Below, piece after piece: positions 1 to 11,779 of a stretch of DNA of 64,000 bases (positions are counted from its first letter, which is position 1; each line of letters opens with the position of its first letter). The stretch is from Schistocerca nitens. Lineage: Eukaryota; Arthropoda; Insecta; Orthoptera; Acrididae. The translations under genes were made by a program, and so were the position numbers. Below the pieces are notes generated by a model that saw only the letters and a program-made list of their open reading frames with translations, did no database searches and was not told the DNA's origin. The DNA lies in assembly GCF_023898315.1 (NCBI RefSeq), contig NC_064614.1, positions 382,849,348 through 382,913,347 of the forward strand. The letters are read 5' to 3'.

Positions 1-419
1 TGGAGAAATCTTCACAGAAATTGAAGTCTCAGAAGAATAAGAAGGATAAACAGAAAGGTAAACTACTTCCTGAGACTTTGGATGTTCCGCTCCCCAGTCC
101 TGCAGCCATCAAGCCTATGCACATGGACGACGGATTGCACGAACAGGTGGACCATTACCTGGTAGCAAAAATAATCACACCTGTATATTCCATTCGCCTC
201 TTTCTCAGACCTGACATCAATGCTCCTTTAGTGGAACTCTATCGCCATTTGACTAAGCTCCATCATTTAATGGCTACGTACTCCATAAATGGCACAGCAC
301 TTCAGGAAACACAGTTTATGGCAAACACACCTCCTGCTCTGAAAAACTATCAACCTTACTGCACCAATAACGTTAATATCGAGAGAGAGAGTCCGGTGGG
401 GTCTGTACCCTTACAGCCT

Positions 420-3400
420 CAGATATTTTAAGTGGACAGGTGCCTCTTACCACTACACAAGAGGCCGTGGTCATTAGTGACTACCTGTCAGTTCGGATGA
501 GAATATGTAATGTTTATCTACCCCCAGACAGACCTTTCCATTATCACGAGCTGTTAAGAGTTAGTGGCACAGCTCTGTGCCCCCTTCCTCTTATTGGGTG
601 ACTTTAACGCCCATAATCCTCTGTGGGGTGGTGCACTATGTCTCACAGAGGCGAGCACTAGAACACCTCCTTTCAGAATTGGACGTCTGCCCACTCAGCA
701 CTGGAGCTGCAACCCATTTGCGTGTGGCCCATGGAACGTTTTCAGCTATTGATCTCGTAGTCTACAGCCCGAGTATCTTAGCCCTGATTCAGTGGTGCGT
801 CAATGGCGATCATTGTAATAGTGATCATTTTCCTATCGTTCTCTCCTTCTCCACTCACAATCATCTAGAATATGGTCCACACTTGTCGCTTCAGAAAACT
901 AATTGGCAGGATTTCTCCTCTACAGCTAATTTTACAGACAGTCGTGTGACAGATATTAACACATTGGTATAGGATACTATTGACATTATTGCTCGTGCTA
1001 CAGCAGCAACCATACCCTACTCCTTTGGCTCATCCCAAAGACCGCCGGTGCGACGGTTGTCTGAAGATGTACCCACAGATATCAGAGAACGCCACGCACA
1101 AGTGCCATTCTTCTATGAATAATTTAATAGCCTTCAACGGACTCCAGGCAAAAGTGTCGTTTTTAATAAAGACAAGGAAGCACGAGTTTTTGGAGCAACA
1201 TCTCAACTACGCGATCACACACCCCATCACCGCAAGTATGGACTAAACTCCGCCGCATTTGCGGTGATCCACCATCCACGGCGGTTCTTGGCATCGCTGT
1301 CAATGGTAACATCTGCACTGATCCCATGGTACTTGCCGAATGTTTTGCAGCACATTTCACTGTGAATGGGGGCTGCACAGCGGTTTGGCAGAATGTCGCT
1401 ACACAGTCCCTGGATCCGACAAAATCCAGAACCAAATACTCAAACATCTTCATGCTAACAGTATGAATCTTGAGGCTTTTTAATCGCATTTAGCGGGAGT
1501 GAGCATTTCTCTCTCAATGGCGGGAAGGTATTCTTATTTCTCTTCGGAAAGCAGGATTGGACCCACATAAAACGGGAAAGGACCCATATATCTTAGTTAC
1601 CTACTGACCAGTCTCTCTAAAGAATGGGCTGTGTAAGCTATTCGAACGTATGGTGAACCGGTGATTCAAAAGTAGCTTTCGGGCTTACCTGTCCACCAAA
1701 TATCACCTGATTCGTTTGGAATCCGCAGAGCACAATGCTTTCGGGCATCACCAACATCTGATTGCTGTGTTCTTTGACCTACAGAAAACATATGAGACAA
1801 CGTGGCGACGTCACATCCTCTCTATACTGCATGAGTGGGTTTCCTCAGGCAGTTTACCCATGTTTATCCAGAATCTCTCCGATTTTTTTCAGGTCCCGAT
1901 AGGTTCGACTCTCAGCAACCAATATGTACAGGAAACTGGAGTCCCTCATGGATCAGTTCTGAGCTTAACTCTGTTTACTATCGCATCAATGGTATCGTAA
2001 ATGCAGTGGGTCCCATAGTCTTTCCGTCACTGTACATGGATGATCTTTGCCTGTAATATGCCTCTCCATCACTGCACACCACCGAGAGCCAAGTTAAAGG
2101 GGCTGTCTGGAGAGTCCATGACTGAGCCCTAAATCATGGCTATCACCTGCAAAATCACGAGTTATGCATTTTTCTCGACTCTGGATTGTGCACCTGCACC
2201 CATAAATTTACCTTGGTGGCCTGTTACTTGATGTCGTTGAAACTCTGCAATTCTTCGATATTTTATTTGACTACAAGCTAACTTGGATGCTGTATGTCCG
2301 CTGAGTCAGGGCAACTTGCATGAAGAAACTGAATGCTCTCCATTTTCTTAGTCACTCCTCATCGGGTGCGGACTACACAGTCCTTCTGAGATTTTACAAA
2401 GCCCTGATTTGAACCCGCCTGGACTATGGAAGTGTTGCCTATGGGTCAGCAGAACCATTCTTACTGAATGTGCTGGACCCTGTCCACCACACTGGCGTGT
2501 GGTTGGCGATGGGGGCCTTCCGTGTGAGCCCTGTTGACAGCCTCCTGGTGGAAGCCGGGGTCCCACCGTTGTGGGCTACATGACAGCAGCTTCTGGCAAG
2601 TTATGCAGTCACAATCTGTCAGATGCCAACCATCCATGTCACTGAACTCTGTTCCACAACCAGCAGTTCAGACTACTTGCGCATCGCAAAAACTAGGAAG
2701 ACTGGCTGTTATCTGACTAGATATTCTACTGAATGTCGCCCAACAGCCTCTGTTAGTCCGTGTTCCTAGAGCCCCCTCTCAGCGTTCCCCTGTCCTGTGA
2801 TATGGATGGACCTCTTTTGTGGCCCCAAGAAGGATGCTCACCCTATTCTCCTCCGACACCTGTTTCTTTCAGTCATCCACGATTATTCTAATTCGGTATG
2901 CAGCTACACACATGAATCGAAAGTCAATCACGTGGTCTGTTACGCTTTTGCATATGCAAGGGGACACAAGAAGCACTCCCTGCTTAGTGCCTGCAGTGTA
3001 TGAACTGCAGAGTTGGTAGCCATCTCTCAGGCTTTGTGGTACATCAAATTCCAGGCCATGACGAACTTTCTGATCTGTAGCGATTCCATGAGTTGCCTAA
3101 AAGGCATAACCCCTTGATATCCCAAAAATCTTTTGATCGACTACATCCAGGACCTACTGGTTGGCCTCTATAGCTCTGGAAAGACGGTGACCATCATCTG
3201 GACACCGAGGCACATAGGCATTGCAGGAAATAAACTCGTCAACCATCTAGCTAAAGACGCAAGTACAGGAGATCAACTTGACGTTGGCATACTGGGCCCA
3301 GACTCAAGATTACGACTTCGACGCTGTATTCTGACGATCTGGGAATTGGAATGGGAAGCTACTACGAACCAAAACAAGTTGAGAGTGATTAAATGGTTCA

Positions 3401-3471
3401 CCTATGGTGTGGCATACGTCTCTCCAGGCCTCTCAGAAAGATGCCATTGTGTTATGCTGACTAAGCATTAG
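420..3471 (+). pseudogene. LINE ORF2 remnant (EN-RT-RNase H)
   Basis: Three conserved blocks lie in different frames. The endonuclease block shows LLGDFNAHNPLWGG at 585-630, the catalytic Asp-Asn motif of AP-type LINE endonucleases. The RT block shows FFDLQKTYETTW near 1770 (motif A, with Asp present), GVPHGSVLSLTLF near 1940 (motif B, normally PQGSVLSP) and MDDLCL near 2036, the degraded YADD box. The RNase H block shows TIIWTPRHIGIAGNKLVNHL at about 3193-3252, the usual late helix around the active site. Stops and frameshifts separate all blocks. The domain order is seen directly; the family is inferred. Confidence 0.75.
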
Positions 3472-3732
3472 CCACGAAAGACTCACCCTTGAGTTCCTGC
3501 TGCATCAAGAGGATCCTCCTCACTGCAGCTGTGGTAGTCTACTGACGATAGCGCCCTGCTGGACGATCTGTGGCACACTCTCAGCTTGCCTTCCTCACTA
3601 CCTCAGATGCTTGCGGATGACGTGACAGGAACACTACCAAAGTGTTGCATTTCCTGAGGGAGAGCGGATTTTACTTTAACCTGTAATTCTCTTCCACTTC
3701 CAGTTTTAGGGGTGGTTGTGGAAGCAATAGCT

Positions 3733-3745
3733 CCCCCCCCCCCCC
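3733..3745. repeat. Poly-C run
   Basis: Thirteen consecutive C residues in the 3' untranslated part of the first LINE. Such runs are prone to length errors in assembly. Confidence 0.9.
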
Positions 3746-4026
3746 TGTGATGGGTACCGCCCCTCCCACCCCCCAAGCGACTGTCTTCTCCTCTCACCTT
3801 GTTGTGTGCTTTAGACCCTTTGGGCAAGATGCTACCTGGGTTATCTCTTTTCTTTTACCTATCGTGTTACAACTACTGTCACGCCCTTTTAAACTGTTTG
3901 ACTTGCTTATATAGTTTGAGCAGCCGATTTCCCATTTTTTCGCATTTTGCCTTTTTACATGTTTCTCTCGTGATAAGGAGGGATTGATGGCCCAGTAGTT
4001 TAGTCCCTTAAACACATAATCATCAT

Positions 4027-5162
4027 GTATTGACACCATCGATAAGATCAATCCTGTTTGTAGTTACAAGGTCTAAAACATTTCCATTGTGCGTGGGCCT
4101 TCTAAAGCTGCTCAATACAGTTTTCTGGAAACGTGTTCAAAAGTACTCCACAAGACTGCCTGTCTATACACCCTGCTATGAATCCATAGACGTCTCAGTC
4201 TATACTCGGAAGGTTTAAGTTCACTCCGACTAATATGGCATGACCCGGGTATTTCTGCACTGCTGAGCGTAGACTTTCTTTAGTGACACTAAATCTGTCA
4301 CTGCGGAATCGGGCGGCTCATAAAAACATCTGACAGGTAATTTGATTTCACCTAGACCTATTATACGCGTCTAGATAATTTCATAGTCAAACTCAAAATC
4401 GACCTCATTAGAGACAACATTTTTGTCGACTGCAGTGAAGACTATGCCTTATATGGCGTCTACAACAGGAGTGCGAGCACTGCTGGCGAGTAATAACCGC
4501 TGCACAGCCTACGTCCTACTTGAGGAAAACAAAAGAGCTCACACTCCATTCGCTGACGACTGCCAATCATGGCGCACGACGTAAGAGGCAACAGACGACA
4601 ACAGATCTTCATTCAGTCACTGGTAACTAAGGTGTAAAACTACCGTAAGCCACCGTAGACTACCATAAATCTGCGTAGACTAGGGTAGTTTTCGTAGCGG
4701 TCTTACTCAGTTAATATCGCAACAATGTTACCTGTAGGTCAGGTGTATTGCATACCTATCACACATTACCTCGTTTCGATCTCTCTGTTTGGAAACGCCA
4801 TGGGTGTCTTACTAGATTCCCCTAGAAACCGAAGAGGTGAACCATTTAGAAACTGAGTGTTGATACACAAAGAGAAGCGTAACCTATGGAGCAATTCTTT
4901 TCTAAAAAATCTTCCAGTTTGTTACTTACAAACACACATTATTCATAGCAAATTTAAAATTGTCAGTGAATAATCGAAGTTTTATTGGAAAATTGTTGAT
5001 TTGTTACGTGAAACAGGGGGATGTGGTTGTAAATATAAAAAAACAACACAGCTTTATCATATAGCGTTAGAAAACGAAATTTTCTAAAAAAAAGATAAAA
5101 TTAAAAACAATGCCATAAAAAGAAAGATATATCAAACATTGTTTCACATCGTCTAGCTCATA
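4027..5162. other. No recognisable gene
   Basis: No coding or repeat family recognised. It has short stop-rich frames, and a small inverted repeat of nine bases (AAAACTACC with its complement) at about 4635-4693 is the only structure noticed. Confidence 0.6.
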
Positions 5163-5300
5163 CAGGGTGCTCTAAAATTCCGCTTAAAAACTTCTAGGCC
5201 CTGTGGAGGCAAATGGGTAGATAATATTTTGAACTGAAAACCATGTCCAGAAATGCGTCGTTCCGTGCTACATGTTGTTAACGCGGCCACTTTTAGATGG

Positions 5301-5445
5301 TTCAAAATGTTCAAATGTGTTTGAAATCTTACGGGACTTAACTGATAAGGTCATCAGTCCCTACGCTTACACACTACTTAACCTAAATTATCCTAAGGAC
5401 AAACACACACACCCATGCCCGAGGGTGGTCTCGAACCTCCGCCGG
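5301..5445 (-). mobile_element. tRNA-derived SINE, second type
   Basis: Minus-strand SINE flanked by a perfect 10-bp duplication TTTTAGATGG at 5291-5300 and 5446-5455. The B-box-like GGTTCGAGACC (complement) lies next to the 3' edge. The tail differs from the abundant SINE by having CTACTTAACCTAAATTATCC. The same type is at 18463-18652. Confidence 0.85.
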
Positions 5446-5745
5446 TTTTAGATGGTAATTTATTAGGCGTGATCCAGTACATCACTTGTTTTATGATTAC
5501 ACTCATTAATAGCCAAAGAAACAAAAAGGAAATGTAATTCTTTTTCACGAACAATGTTGTTTACATCTAAACAAACATTTTTTCTCTTTCTTTCCGATGG
5601 AGGCTAAGCGTTCTGATCCCCACACGTAAGGTTCGATGTGGTATCCATTGCAACTGCTCGTGTGCTCGCTGAGAGTTTCTCTCCAACGTGATCCAGTACA
5701 GCCTCCTTCAATTAGGGTGTGCGATGTCTCCTTGGAGCACCACAG

Positions 5746-5976
5746 TCACGTGTGCTGACGGTGAAGGTACCACCGCCCCCCTCCCTCCACCACCGTCACG
5801 AAGACGCTGCGTACTTGTGACGAAAAGGAAATGCGGTCGAGTCGGACGTTGTGGATAATGGACTCTTTACAAAGGCGACGAGAGGCTCTTCCAATGCCGT
5901 GAGCTTCGCCATACAGGAAGATCATGTCTGTGTATCCTTCGTACGTGTTCGCAACCGTGTTGCTTGACACTCGCAA
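5746..5976 (-). pseudogene. DUF4817-like HTH of a mariner-type transposase, remnant
   Basis: The 76-codon minus-strand frame contains YTDMIFLYGEAHGIGRASRR near its start. This follows the usual DUF4817 pattern, a tyrosine/aspartate followed by hydrophobics, YGE, G-RA--R-Y, found at the N-terminus of many insect Tc1/mariner-type transposases. No catalytic domain is left. It lies between the outer inverted repeats at 5163 and 6746, so it is probably what remains of that element's own transposase. Family assignment is by eye. Confidence 0.55.
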
Positions 5977-6125
5977 ATAAGTGAATGAGGTTCGAACTAG
6001 GTCTGAGAGGTAGGATAAACGTCAAATGACATCAGGTTATGCGACGTAAGCATCCACCAACCTAGAAAACATGTTATTCCGGACATGGGTACCAGTTCAA
6101 AATATTGTCTATTCAATCTCCTCCA

Positions 6126-6703
6126 CAGGGTGTATCATAGTTACTGGCGTGAACGCATACAATTGAAAGTACGAGATGCTAAGCAAAAAAGTTTTAGTAA
6201 ACATAGGGTCGAAAATGAATACCTTAAGAGTTACGAGCAGGTTTTCATCTTCGATACTGAGAAGCAAATCTCCTCTATTGCAAGCTCTTTGCTTTCCACA
6301 TTATGGGAAGTAGCAGTAGGAACCAAAACGAGAAAACAATGTCCAGTAAACATTTGCTCTAAAATGCATACCGTACCTTAAAAGTTATGAGCAATTGTTC
6401 ATTAGAAGATTTGTTTCCAAGTAGCAAAGATGAGCACCTGCTCATAGCTCTTAAGGTATGCATTTTAGAGCACATGTGTACTGGATTTATTTGTGTTGTT
6501 TTGGTCCATACTACTACTTCCCAAAATGTGGAAAGCAAAGAGCTTACAGGAGAAGAGATTTTCTTCACAGTATTGAAGACGAAAAATTGAAGGTAGCTCT
6601 TATGGTACGCATTTTCGAACCTATGTTTACTGAGACTTTTTTGCTTCTAGTATCGTGTGCTTTTAACTGTATGCGTTTACGCCATTAATTATGATACACC
6701 CTG
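6126..6703. mobile_element. Foldback (palindromic) element
   Basis: The whole 578 bp is an inverted repeat centred near 6415. The left end CAGGGTGTATCATAGTTACT matches the complement of the right end ending ACACCCTG at 6703, and similarity continues to the centre, for example AAACATAGG-TCGAAAATG and CTCTTTGCTTTCCACATT on both arms. Because of this the two strands encode similar peptides in the arms (ICSKMHT on both strands). TA follows the right end. The left flank is CA rather than TA. No transposase is encoded. Confidence 0.85.
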
Positions 6704-6746
6704 TATAAGTCCCAGAAGTTTGTAAGGGGACTTTCGGAGTGCCGTG

Positions 6747-7648
6747 TATAAAATATGTTTCTGTTATTTATAATCATCTTTCGCACTTCTTAATAATAAC
6801 TGGGAACTCTTGCCTTTGATCATGATGAAGAACGTTCTAGTCAGTACAACATTAATAATTACATAGTTTTTGTGCTTGCACATATAAACTGTACTTGCCA
6901 CAAAAGAAATTGCTTTGATTATATAAAAACGCAGAAGTTAGGCGAGCAACTAATTTATAGTACCTATAAATTGCGATCTACATTTTGTAAGGATATAAGA
7001 TGCACAATGGACTAACACTGAACAATGTGCGGTTCTAATTACGTGCAAATGAAACAAACAAAAAACAAAGAGAAGTCGTTGGCTCCCAGATCCTCTCACA
7101 CGTTCATTTGTGTTTCTTTTCCCACCAATGCTACCGATATTACCCTCTATCCCGCCATTTACTACGTCATTTATGTAACTGTACAATAAAGTCTCCCAAT
7201 TCTTCCGCCATAAGATACCAATAATATCATTGTTTTTCATAAATTTTGACGTAGTGTCTTGCTCAGTAGAGCAGTCATAACAAAATGTAAGTGACTTTGG
7301 ATAACAAAATCTACAAGCTGACCCAGAAGAAGACCATTGTAACAGTGTGTGAAATGATGGTGATAGTTATTTACGATATGACGCGGTACCATAGTCAGTA
7401 AACTTTCATATTAATTGTCTATGAACTGTTCTGAAGTGCATTCTAAGCGTAATCATGGTCTATGTGAAGTGCAGTTCTCATCACTAAACCATAGAACATC
7501 AAGGAAGGTCCCTCCCAACCTCTCTGTTATGTTTCTTACACTTAAGAATTTTCATCTCATTTCCTTCGGTTTCTTTAAATCAGTTTTCAAAGAGCTGACA
7601 GATATCCTTTGTGAAAGAATAACTCTTTTTTTATTACTTAATTTCGCA
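6747..7648. other. No recognisable gene
   Basis: AT-rich sequence without a recognised coding region or repeat. The frames of up to 96 codons have no familiar motif. Confidence 0.6.
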
Positions 7649-7660
7649 AGATAAATAATG

Positions 7661-7853
7661 GTTCAAATGGCTCTGAGCACTATGGGACTCAACTGCTGTG
7701 GTCATCAGTCCCCTAGAACTTAGAACTACTTAAACCTAACTAACCTAAGGACATCACACACATCCATGCCCGAGGCAGGATTCGAACCTGCAACCGTTGC
7801 AGTCGCACGGTTCCGGACTGCGCGCCTAGAACCGCGAGACCACCGCGGCCGGC
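7661..7853 (-). mobile_element. tRNA-derived SINE, abundant type
   Basis: Minus-strand copy with a class-II tRNA-like head (B box GGTTCGAATCC on the minus strand at about 7780) and the standard tail ending GAGCCATTTGAACC. It is flanked by a perfect 12-bp duplication AGATAAATAATG at 7649-7660 and 7854-7865, so the copy is relatively young. Confidence 0.93.
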
Positions 7854-7865
7854 AGATAAATAATG

Positions 7866-9018
7866 TAAGAAGCAAATAACGCCTAATAATGGACGCAAAG
7901 ACCGAAAAACAACACGCAACACAATCCAACAGAATTTTTGTGATTAAAGGTATTGTTTATTTTAGTTTTGGTGTATAACCATTAAATTTATCTAAAGTCA
8001 GATGGAAATCATTAATTACGTTCTCTTACTACGAAGAACAAACGGTATGTTGAATTTTTCATCGTGTGCTGCCGTTTCTTGTCTTGGGCCGTTTACTAGA
8101 TAAGGAATGTGCAGCTGCTGTGTTTGCCGTGCCAAGTGTTTGATATACGCACCCCGTATTACCGGAGAACTGATAACCACTGGGCGCCATTGTTTCGATG
8201 CCTATAAGAAGCTATGTTTGTTTTTGGATTTGTGCAAAAAACCAAGGCAGAAGATGTTTTCTGTAACGTTCCACGTTTTAAAGAAATTTCCCTTTGAGTT
8301 TCTTTTCGTTTTAGATGGCAGAAGAAACTTTAATCTCAAAATTTATCATAAAATTATGAAACAATTCGCACGTGCGAAACTCCATGTCTTGGATCCTTTT
8401 CAACAGACTGTCCTACTTAAAACATTTCAGATTAGGATATTACCGCGCCACTGCATAGTGAAGTCCTCTCTTGCTTCATTGACAAGTGGATAGTATTCGT
8501 GTTACATTTCAACGCGGTCTCGAACAAAAGTGGCGGATGAGAATCGATGGCACAGAATAACTAGGACATGTCTAGTTATGGAGTCCCTCGTGAATCTATT
8601 CGAGAACCCGCACTGCTATTTATACAAGTCAATGAATAGCCCTTATCTTGAAAATAAATTATAATTCATAAAATATTCCGCGAAATTATGCCATGACTGG
8701 ATAGATATCACTGCCGTTAAGCAAACTAATGTTTTTTGCCCATACAACACCATACATGTGAGGACCGTTGTGCCATCGTCAGTATAACGGGGAGCTCCAC
8801 GCTCTGGCCCTAGATGAGCAAGTCGGGTCCCACCGAGCCAGCCTGTACCAACGGCGTCGTTGGATGGGGTACGATGAAGCACGTGGCCAGCACACCGCTC
8901 TGTCGATCGCTGGAGGGTTTCTTGAGTTGGGAATCGCTACCACAAGACCAAGTAGCTCCTCATTTCCTTCACGAGGTCGAGTGAACCCCGTCTCAGTCCT
9001 CACACAACGTAGAAAATA
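7866..9018. other. No recognisable gene
   Basis: A 128-codon + strand frame at 8107-8493 begins with a Cys-rich stretch but matches no family I know and has no flanking gene signals. I see nothing else supportable. Confidence 0.5.
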
Positions 9019-9090
9019 CCCTGGCTGTACCGGAAATCGAACCGGATCCCCCACATGGCAGTCAGCCGCGCTGATCACTCAGCTACGAAT
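9019..9090 (-). mobile_element. tRNA-like SINE head
   Basis: On the minus strand, TAGCTGAGTGATCAGCGCGG resembles a polymerase III A box and GGTTCGATTTCC a B box, at tRNA spacing. The flanks do not fold as a tRNA acceptor stem, so this is a SINE head or tRNA pseudogene rather than a functional tRNA. The tail probably continues to lower coordinates, but its end is not clear. Confidence 0.6.
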
Positions 9091-9154
9091 GCGGACGCCA
9101 CCGTCAACGGGTATTCTTTATTCAGTTCTTAGCTTTTCTCCATTATGGGTTATG

Positions 9155-9343
9155 TAGGACCCTCTGTACAGTACTGGACATTGGTAGCTTGTCATAGTTT
9201 TCGAAAAGCCTTTCTTATCTGCATTCTTATCTGTTTTTGAGATGCACACATAAACACTACAACAGATGCGAAAATTCAGCTGGGAAAGGGTTTTCGAAAA
9301 CTATGGCAAGCTACCAATATCCAATAATGTACAATGGGTCCTA
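9155..9343. mobile_element. Palindromic MITE-like element
   Basis: The left arm TAGGACCC...TTGGTAGCTTG-CATAGTTTTCGAAAA (9155-9212) is matched by the complement of the right arm (about 9288-9343). The longest shared block is CATAGTTTTCGAAAA. The loop is about 70 bp and no coding is present. Confidence 0.8.
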
Positions 9344-9489
9344 AATAAATCAATAATGTAGAAAAATTATGAACTGAATAGAGTACCCGCTCCCGATAGC
9401 GCATAAATGTGGAAAAAATTTTGATTTATGTGAAAAATCAGTTGTTTGTTTAACATCCAATGATTTGCATATATCCAGTAATTTTTCTT

Positions 9490-9722
9490 GCAAAATCAGA
9501 ACCGCATAGACACAGTGACTTACGTAAGACGTAGCACCCCTTTTACTTGGTGAACGGTTCCAGATATCGAAACGAGGTTTTCGGGAAATGATGGTAGGCC
9601 GAGGGGTATGTACTTTGCTTAATTCCAGTGCCGATCGAGATATTGAAGCAAATACGATTTTTTTTTTTAAATAGAATGCTATACTTCTGTTAGTCATGCG
9701 AAAGCGCTTGAAAAAAAGAGTA
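9490..9722 (-). repeat. Dispersed repeat, copy 1
   Basis: The reverse complement matches 13265-13490 over most of its length. Shared blocks include CATTCTATTT, TTGCTTC, CCATCATTT-CCGAAAACCT and GGAACCGTTCAC. The two copies face opposite ways about 3.8 kb apart. Family unknown; probably a fragment of one transposon. Confidence 0.75.
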
Positions 9723-10169
9723 TAGTGATACATTGCTTGGTAACGTTGAGGCTGATAGTCCTCACAAAATAATCCGAGAAGTGTACCAAAATTGGAGGGA
9801 GAGTGTTGTAAACAACGTCAAACTGAGCTCTCATGCGAAGCTCCGTCGCTATAAGCAGCAAGACAGGCCTACGCTATTAAAATAGTACGTCCTTTCCTAT
9901 ACATTTACTGAAGTGAAAAAAATCCCATCACCAAGAAGGAGTTGTGCGAGATAAACCAAAGTTGATAGGCATGAAAGATGACATCAATTCCAATTTCGTG
10001 CCAACTGCGTAAAAATGCAGCTAGTAGCACCACTATGAGGATACAGATCAGGTTGGTGAAAAAATCACGCTTTTTGTAGTTACAACGACAGAAATAAAAA
10101 TACCCTCAAGATCAGGTTTGCTTTGAATACGTGCGTATGACTGTCGTGCACAGCACTGCAACAATATGA

Positions 10170-10845
10170 GCAGCAGTTGACACCACAGTGACACAACGAA
10201 CTGTTAAAAATCTTGTTACTTGAAGGACAGCTCCGAACCAGACGCCCTGTAGGATGCATTCCACAGATGCCAAACCACCGCCATTTGCGACTTCAGTAGT
10301 GTTAAGCGCTAGTTCATTGGAGGGCAGAGTGGAGGTCTGCGTTTTCTGATTAAATCCGATTGTGCCTCAGTGCCAGTGGTGACCATGGTTTGGTTAGGAG
10401 GAGGCCAGGTGAGCGGCTGCAACCAACCTGTCTGCGGCTTCGACGTATTGGACCTAAAACTGAAGTTATGGTCTGGGGTGCGATTTCGTATGCCAGCAGG
10501 GGCACTCTCGTGGTTCTCCCACGCACACTGACTAGAAATTTGTACGCCAGTCTGGTGATTCGACCTGTTGTTCTGCAACTCGTGAATAGCTCTCCAGCGG
10601 GTGTTTTCCAAAAGGATAACACTCGCCCACATACTGCTGTTGTAGCCTAAGATGCTCTACAGAGTGTCGAAATGTTGCCTTGGCCTGATCCATCACCAGA
10701 TCTGTCCTCAGGCGAGCACGTATGGGCGTCATCCGACCACAACTTTAGCGTCATCCACAATCAGCATTACCGTCCTTGCACTGACCGACCAACCACTAAA
10801 GCCATGGAACTCAATCCCACAAAATGACGTACGGCACCTGTAAGA
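10170..10845 (+). pseudogene. Tc1-like transposase remnant
   Basis: The + strand catalytic half shows VMVWGAISY (10468-10494), FQKDNTRPHTAVVA (10606-10647; catalytic second Asp) followed by a TAA, and then LPWPDPSPDLSSGEHVW in another reading. The Asp-to-Glu spacing matches that of the full copy at 33544, so both belong to one family. A stop directly after the second Asp motif and further frame breaks show it is dead. Upstream sequence from about 10170 contains weak N-terminal similarity. Ends and TIRs were not found. Confidence 0.75.
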
Positions 10846-11050
10846 CACTATGCCTGCATGTTTTCATGCTTGTATTCAACATTCTGACGGTTTCACTGGT
10901 TATTAATGTAATAGCATTTCACATTTGCAATAGCTTTTCTCGTTCTTACATTAACCAGTAAACTTGCAACGTTAATCTCTTAAATATGTTACCTAGATAA
11001 ATGTATTCCCGAAATTAATTACCCTACGTTAATTATTTATTGGTGTTTTT

Positions 11051-11284
11051 TCCATTCGAGAAGTTACAGGGTTAGCTACGTTTTTTGTGTTTGGAACTAT
11101 GGCATATACTAGCTTCTGGTGCTTCAGGCGAGGCTTAGGAAAACTATTTCAAGTGTTTTTTCGCTTTTCCATTCGAGTAGTTACAGGGTTAGCTACGTTT
11201 TTTGTGTTTGGAACTATGGCATATACTAGCTTCTGGTGCTTCAGGCGGGGCTTAGGAAAACTATTTCAAGTGTTTTTTCGCTTC
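11051..11284. repeat. Two-copy tandem duplication, 117-bp unit
   Basis: TCCATTCGAG at 11051 recurs at 11168, and the units are nearly identical over 117 bp. Because 117 is a multiple of three, a + strand frame (11087-11401) stays open through both copies and repeats the peptide FGTMAYTSFWCFRRGLGK. There is no splice context or known domain, so I do not call a gene. Confidence 0.9.
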
Positions 11285-11401
11285 CAGGGTTTTTTGGAAA
11301 CAACTACAGTTTCGGCAGGTAGTTTCGCATTTAAGCCCTCTCCGTTGCTGCTTACTTGTCAAAGCAAAACAGAAACGTCGGTCAGTCATACTTCATATTG
11401 A

Positions 11402-11779
11402 GAACCGGACCTATTTAAGAGACAAAGGAAACAACTGCATTAACATCCTTAGATCTGAGAAAGAGAAAGAAATAATACTTCACCAATCTGCGAGGAGACG
11501 CCTGAATGCTTCTTAGAGTAAACCACCTGCTGTCGGACGAATGTGCATATAAATACTACTCGAAATTGTAATTAGACAGACTACACTTTAAATAAAGTAA
11601 ACAGTTTCTCCAGAATGACTGGCGTCACATCACCCACAAAATAAATACTTGTCCTGAAGGAACGTAGGCACATCGCCCACAAAATAAATACTTCTCTTTA
11701 AGAAATGTAGTTTTACATTTAAGTATATGTTGAAATTGTTTTCCATCGAGTGTTAGGTACATCTGCAATCGCCGTTCGA
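11402..11779. other. No recognisable gene
   Basis: A short direct repeat (CACCCACAAAATAAATACTT at 11630-11649 and CGCCCACAAAATAAATACTT at 11673-11692) is the only feature seen. Confidence 0.6.

Larger units (their letters stand above)
1..4026 (+). mobile_element. Decayed non-LTR retrotransposon (LINE) with endonuclease, RT and RNase H
   Basis: A LINE copy that runs in from the left edge. The coding order on the + strand is endonuclease (about 420-972), reverse transcriptase (about 1716-2056) and RNase H (about 2800-3471), followed by a 3' untranslated region with a poly-C run. An RNase H after the RT points to the I/R1/LOA-like group rather than Jockey, CR1 or RTE. A short 3' sequence ending in CAT/ATC repeats near 4026 looks like a LINE tail, but the exact end is uncertain and the 5' end lies outside the window. 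Frames shift many times, so the element is inactive. Confidence 0.75.
5163..6746 (-). mobile_element. Decayed TIR element with transposase HTH remnant; right TIR split by a foldback element
   Basis: The left end starts TA-CAGGGTGCTCTAAAATTCC at 5161. Its reverse complement, extended over about 110 bp (5163-5280), matches 6066-6130 and then resumes at about 6706-6746. The right arm is therefore interrupted by the element at 6126-6703. A shared internal block is TTCAAAATATT (6098-6108; complement at about 5224-5234). Between the arms lie a SINE and a minus-strand DUF4817-like helix-turn-helix remnant. Arm identity looks like 70-80%, so this is an old copy. Confidence 0.75.

Noticed and set aside
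8107..8493. Possible small gene (128 codons)
   Set aside because: No known motif, no splice or promoter context, no conserved neighbour; cannot be supported.
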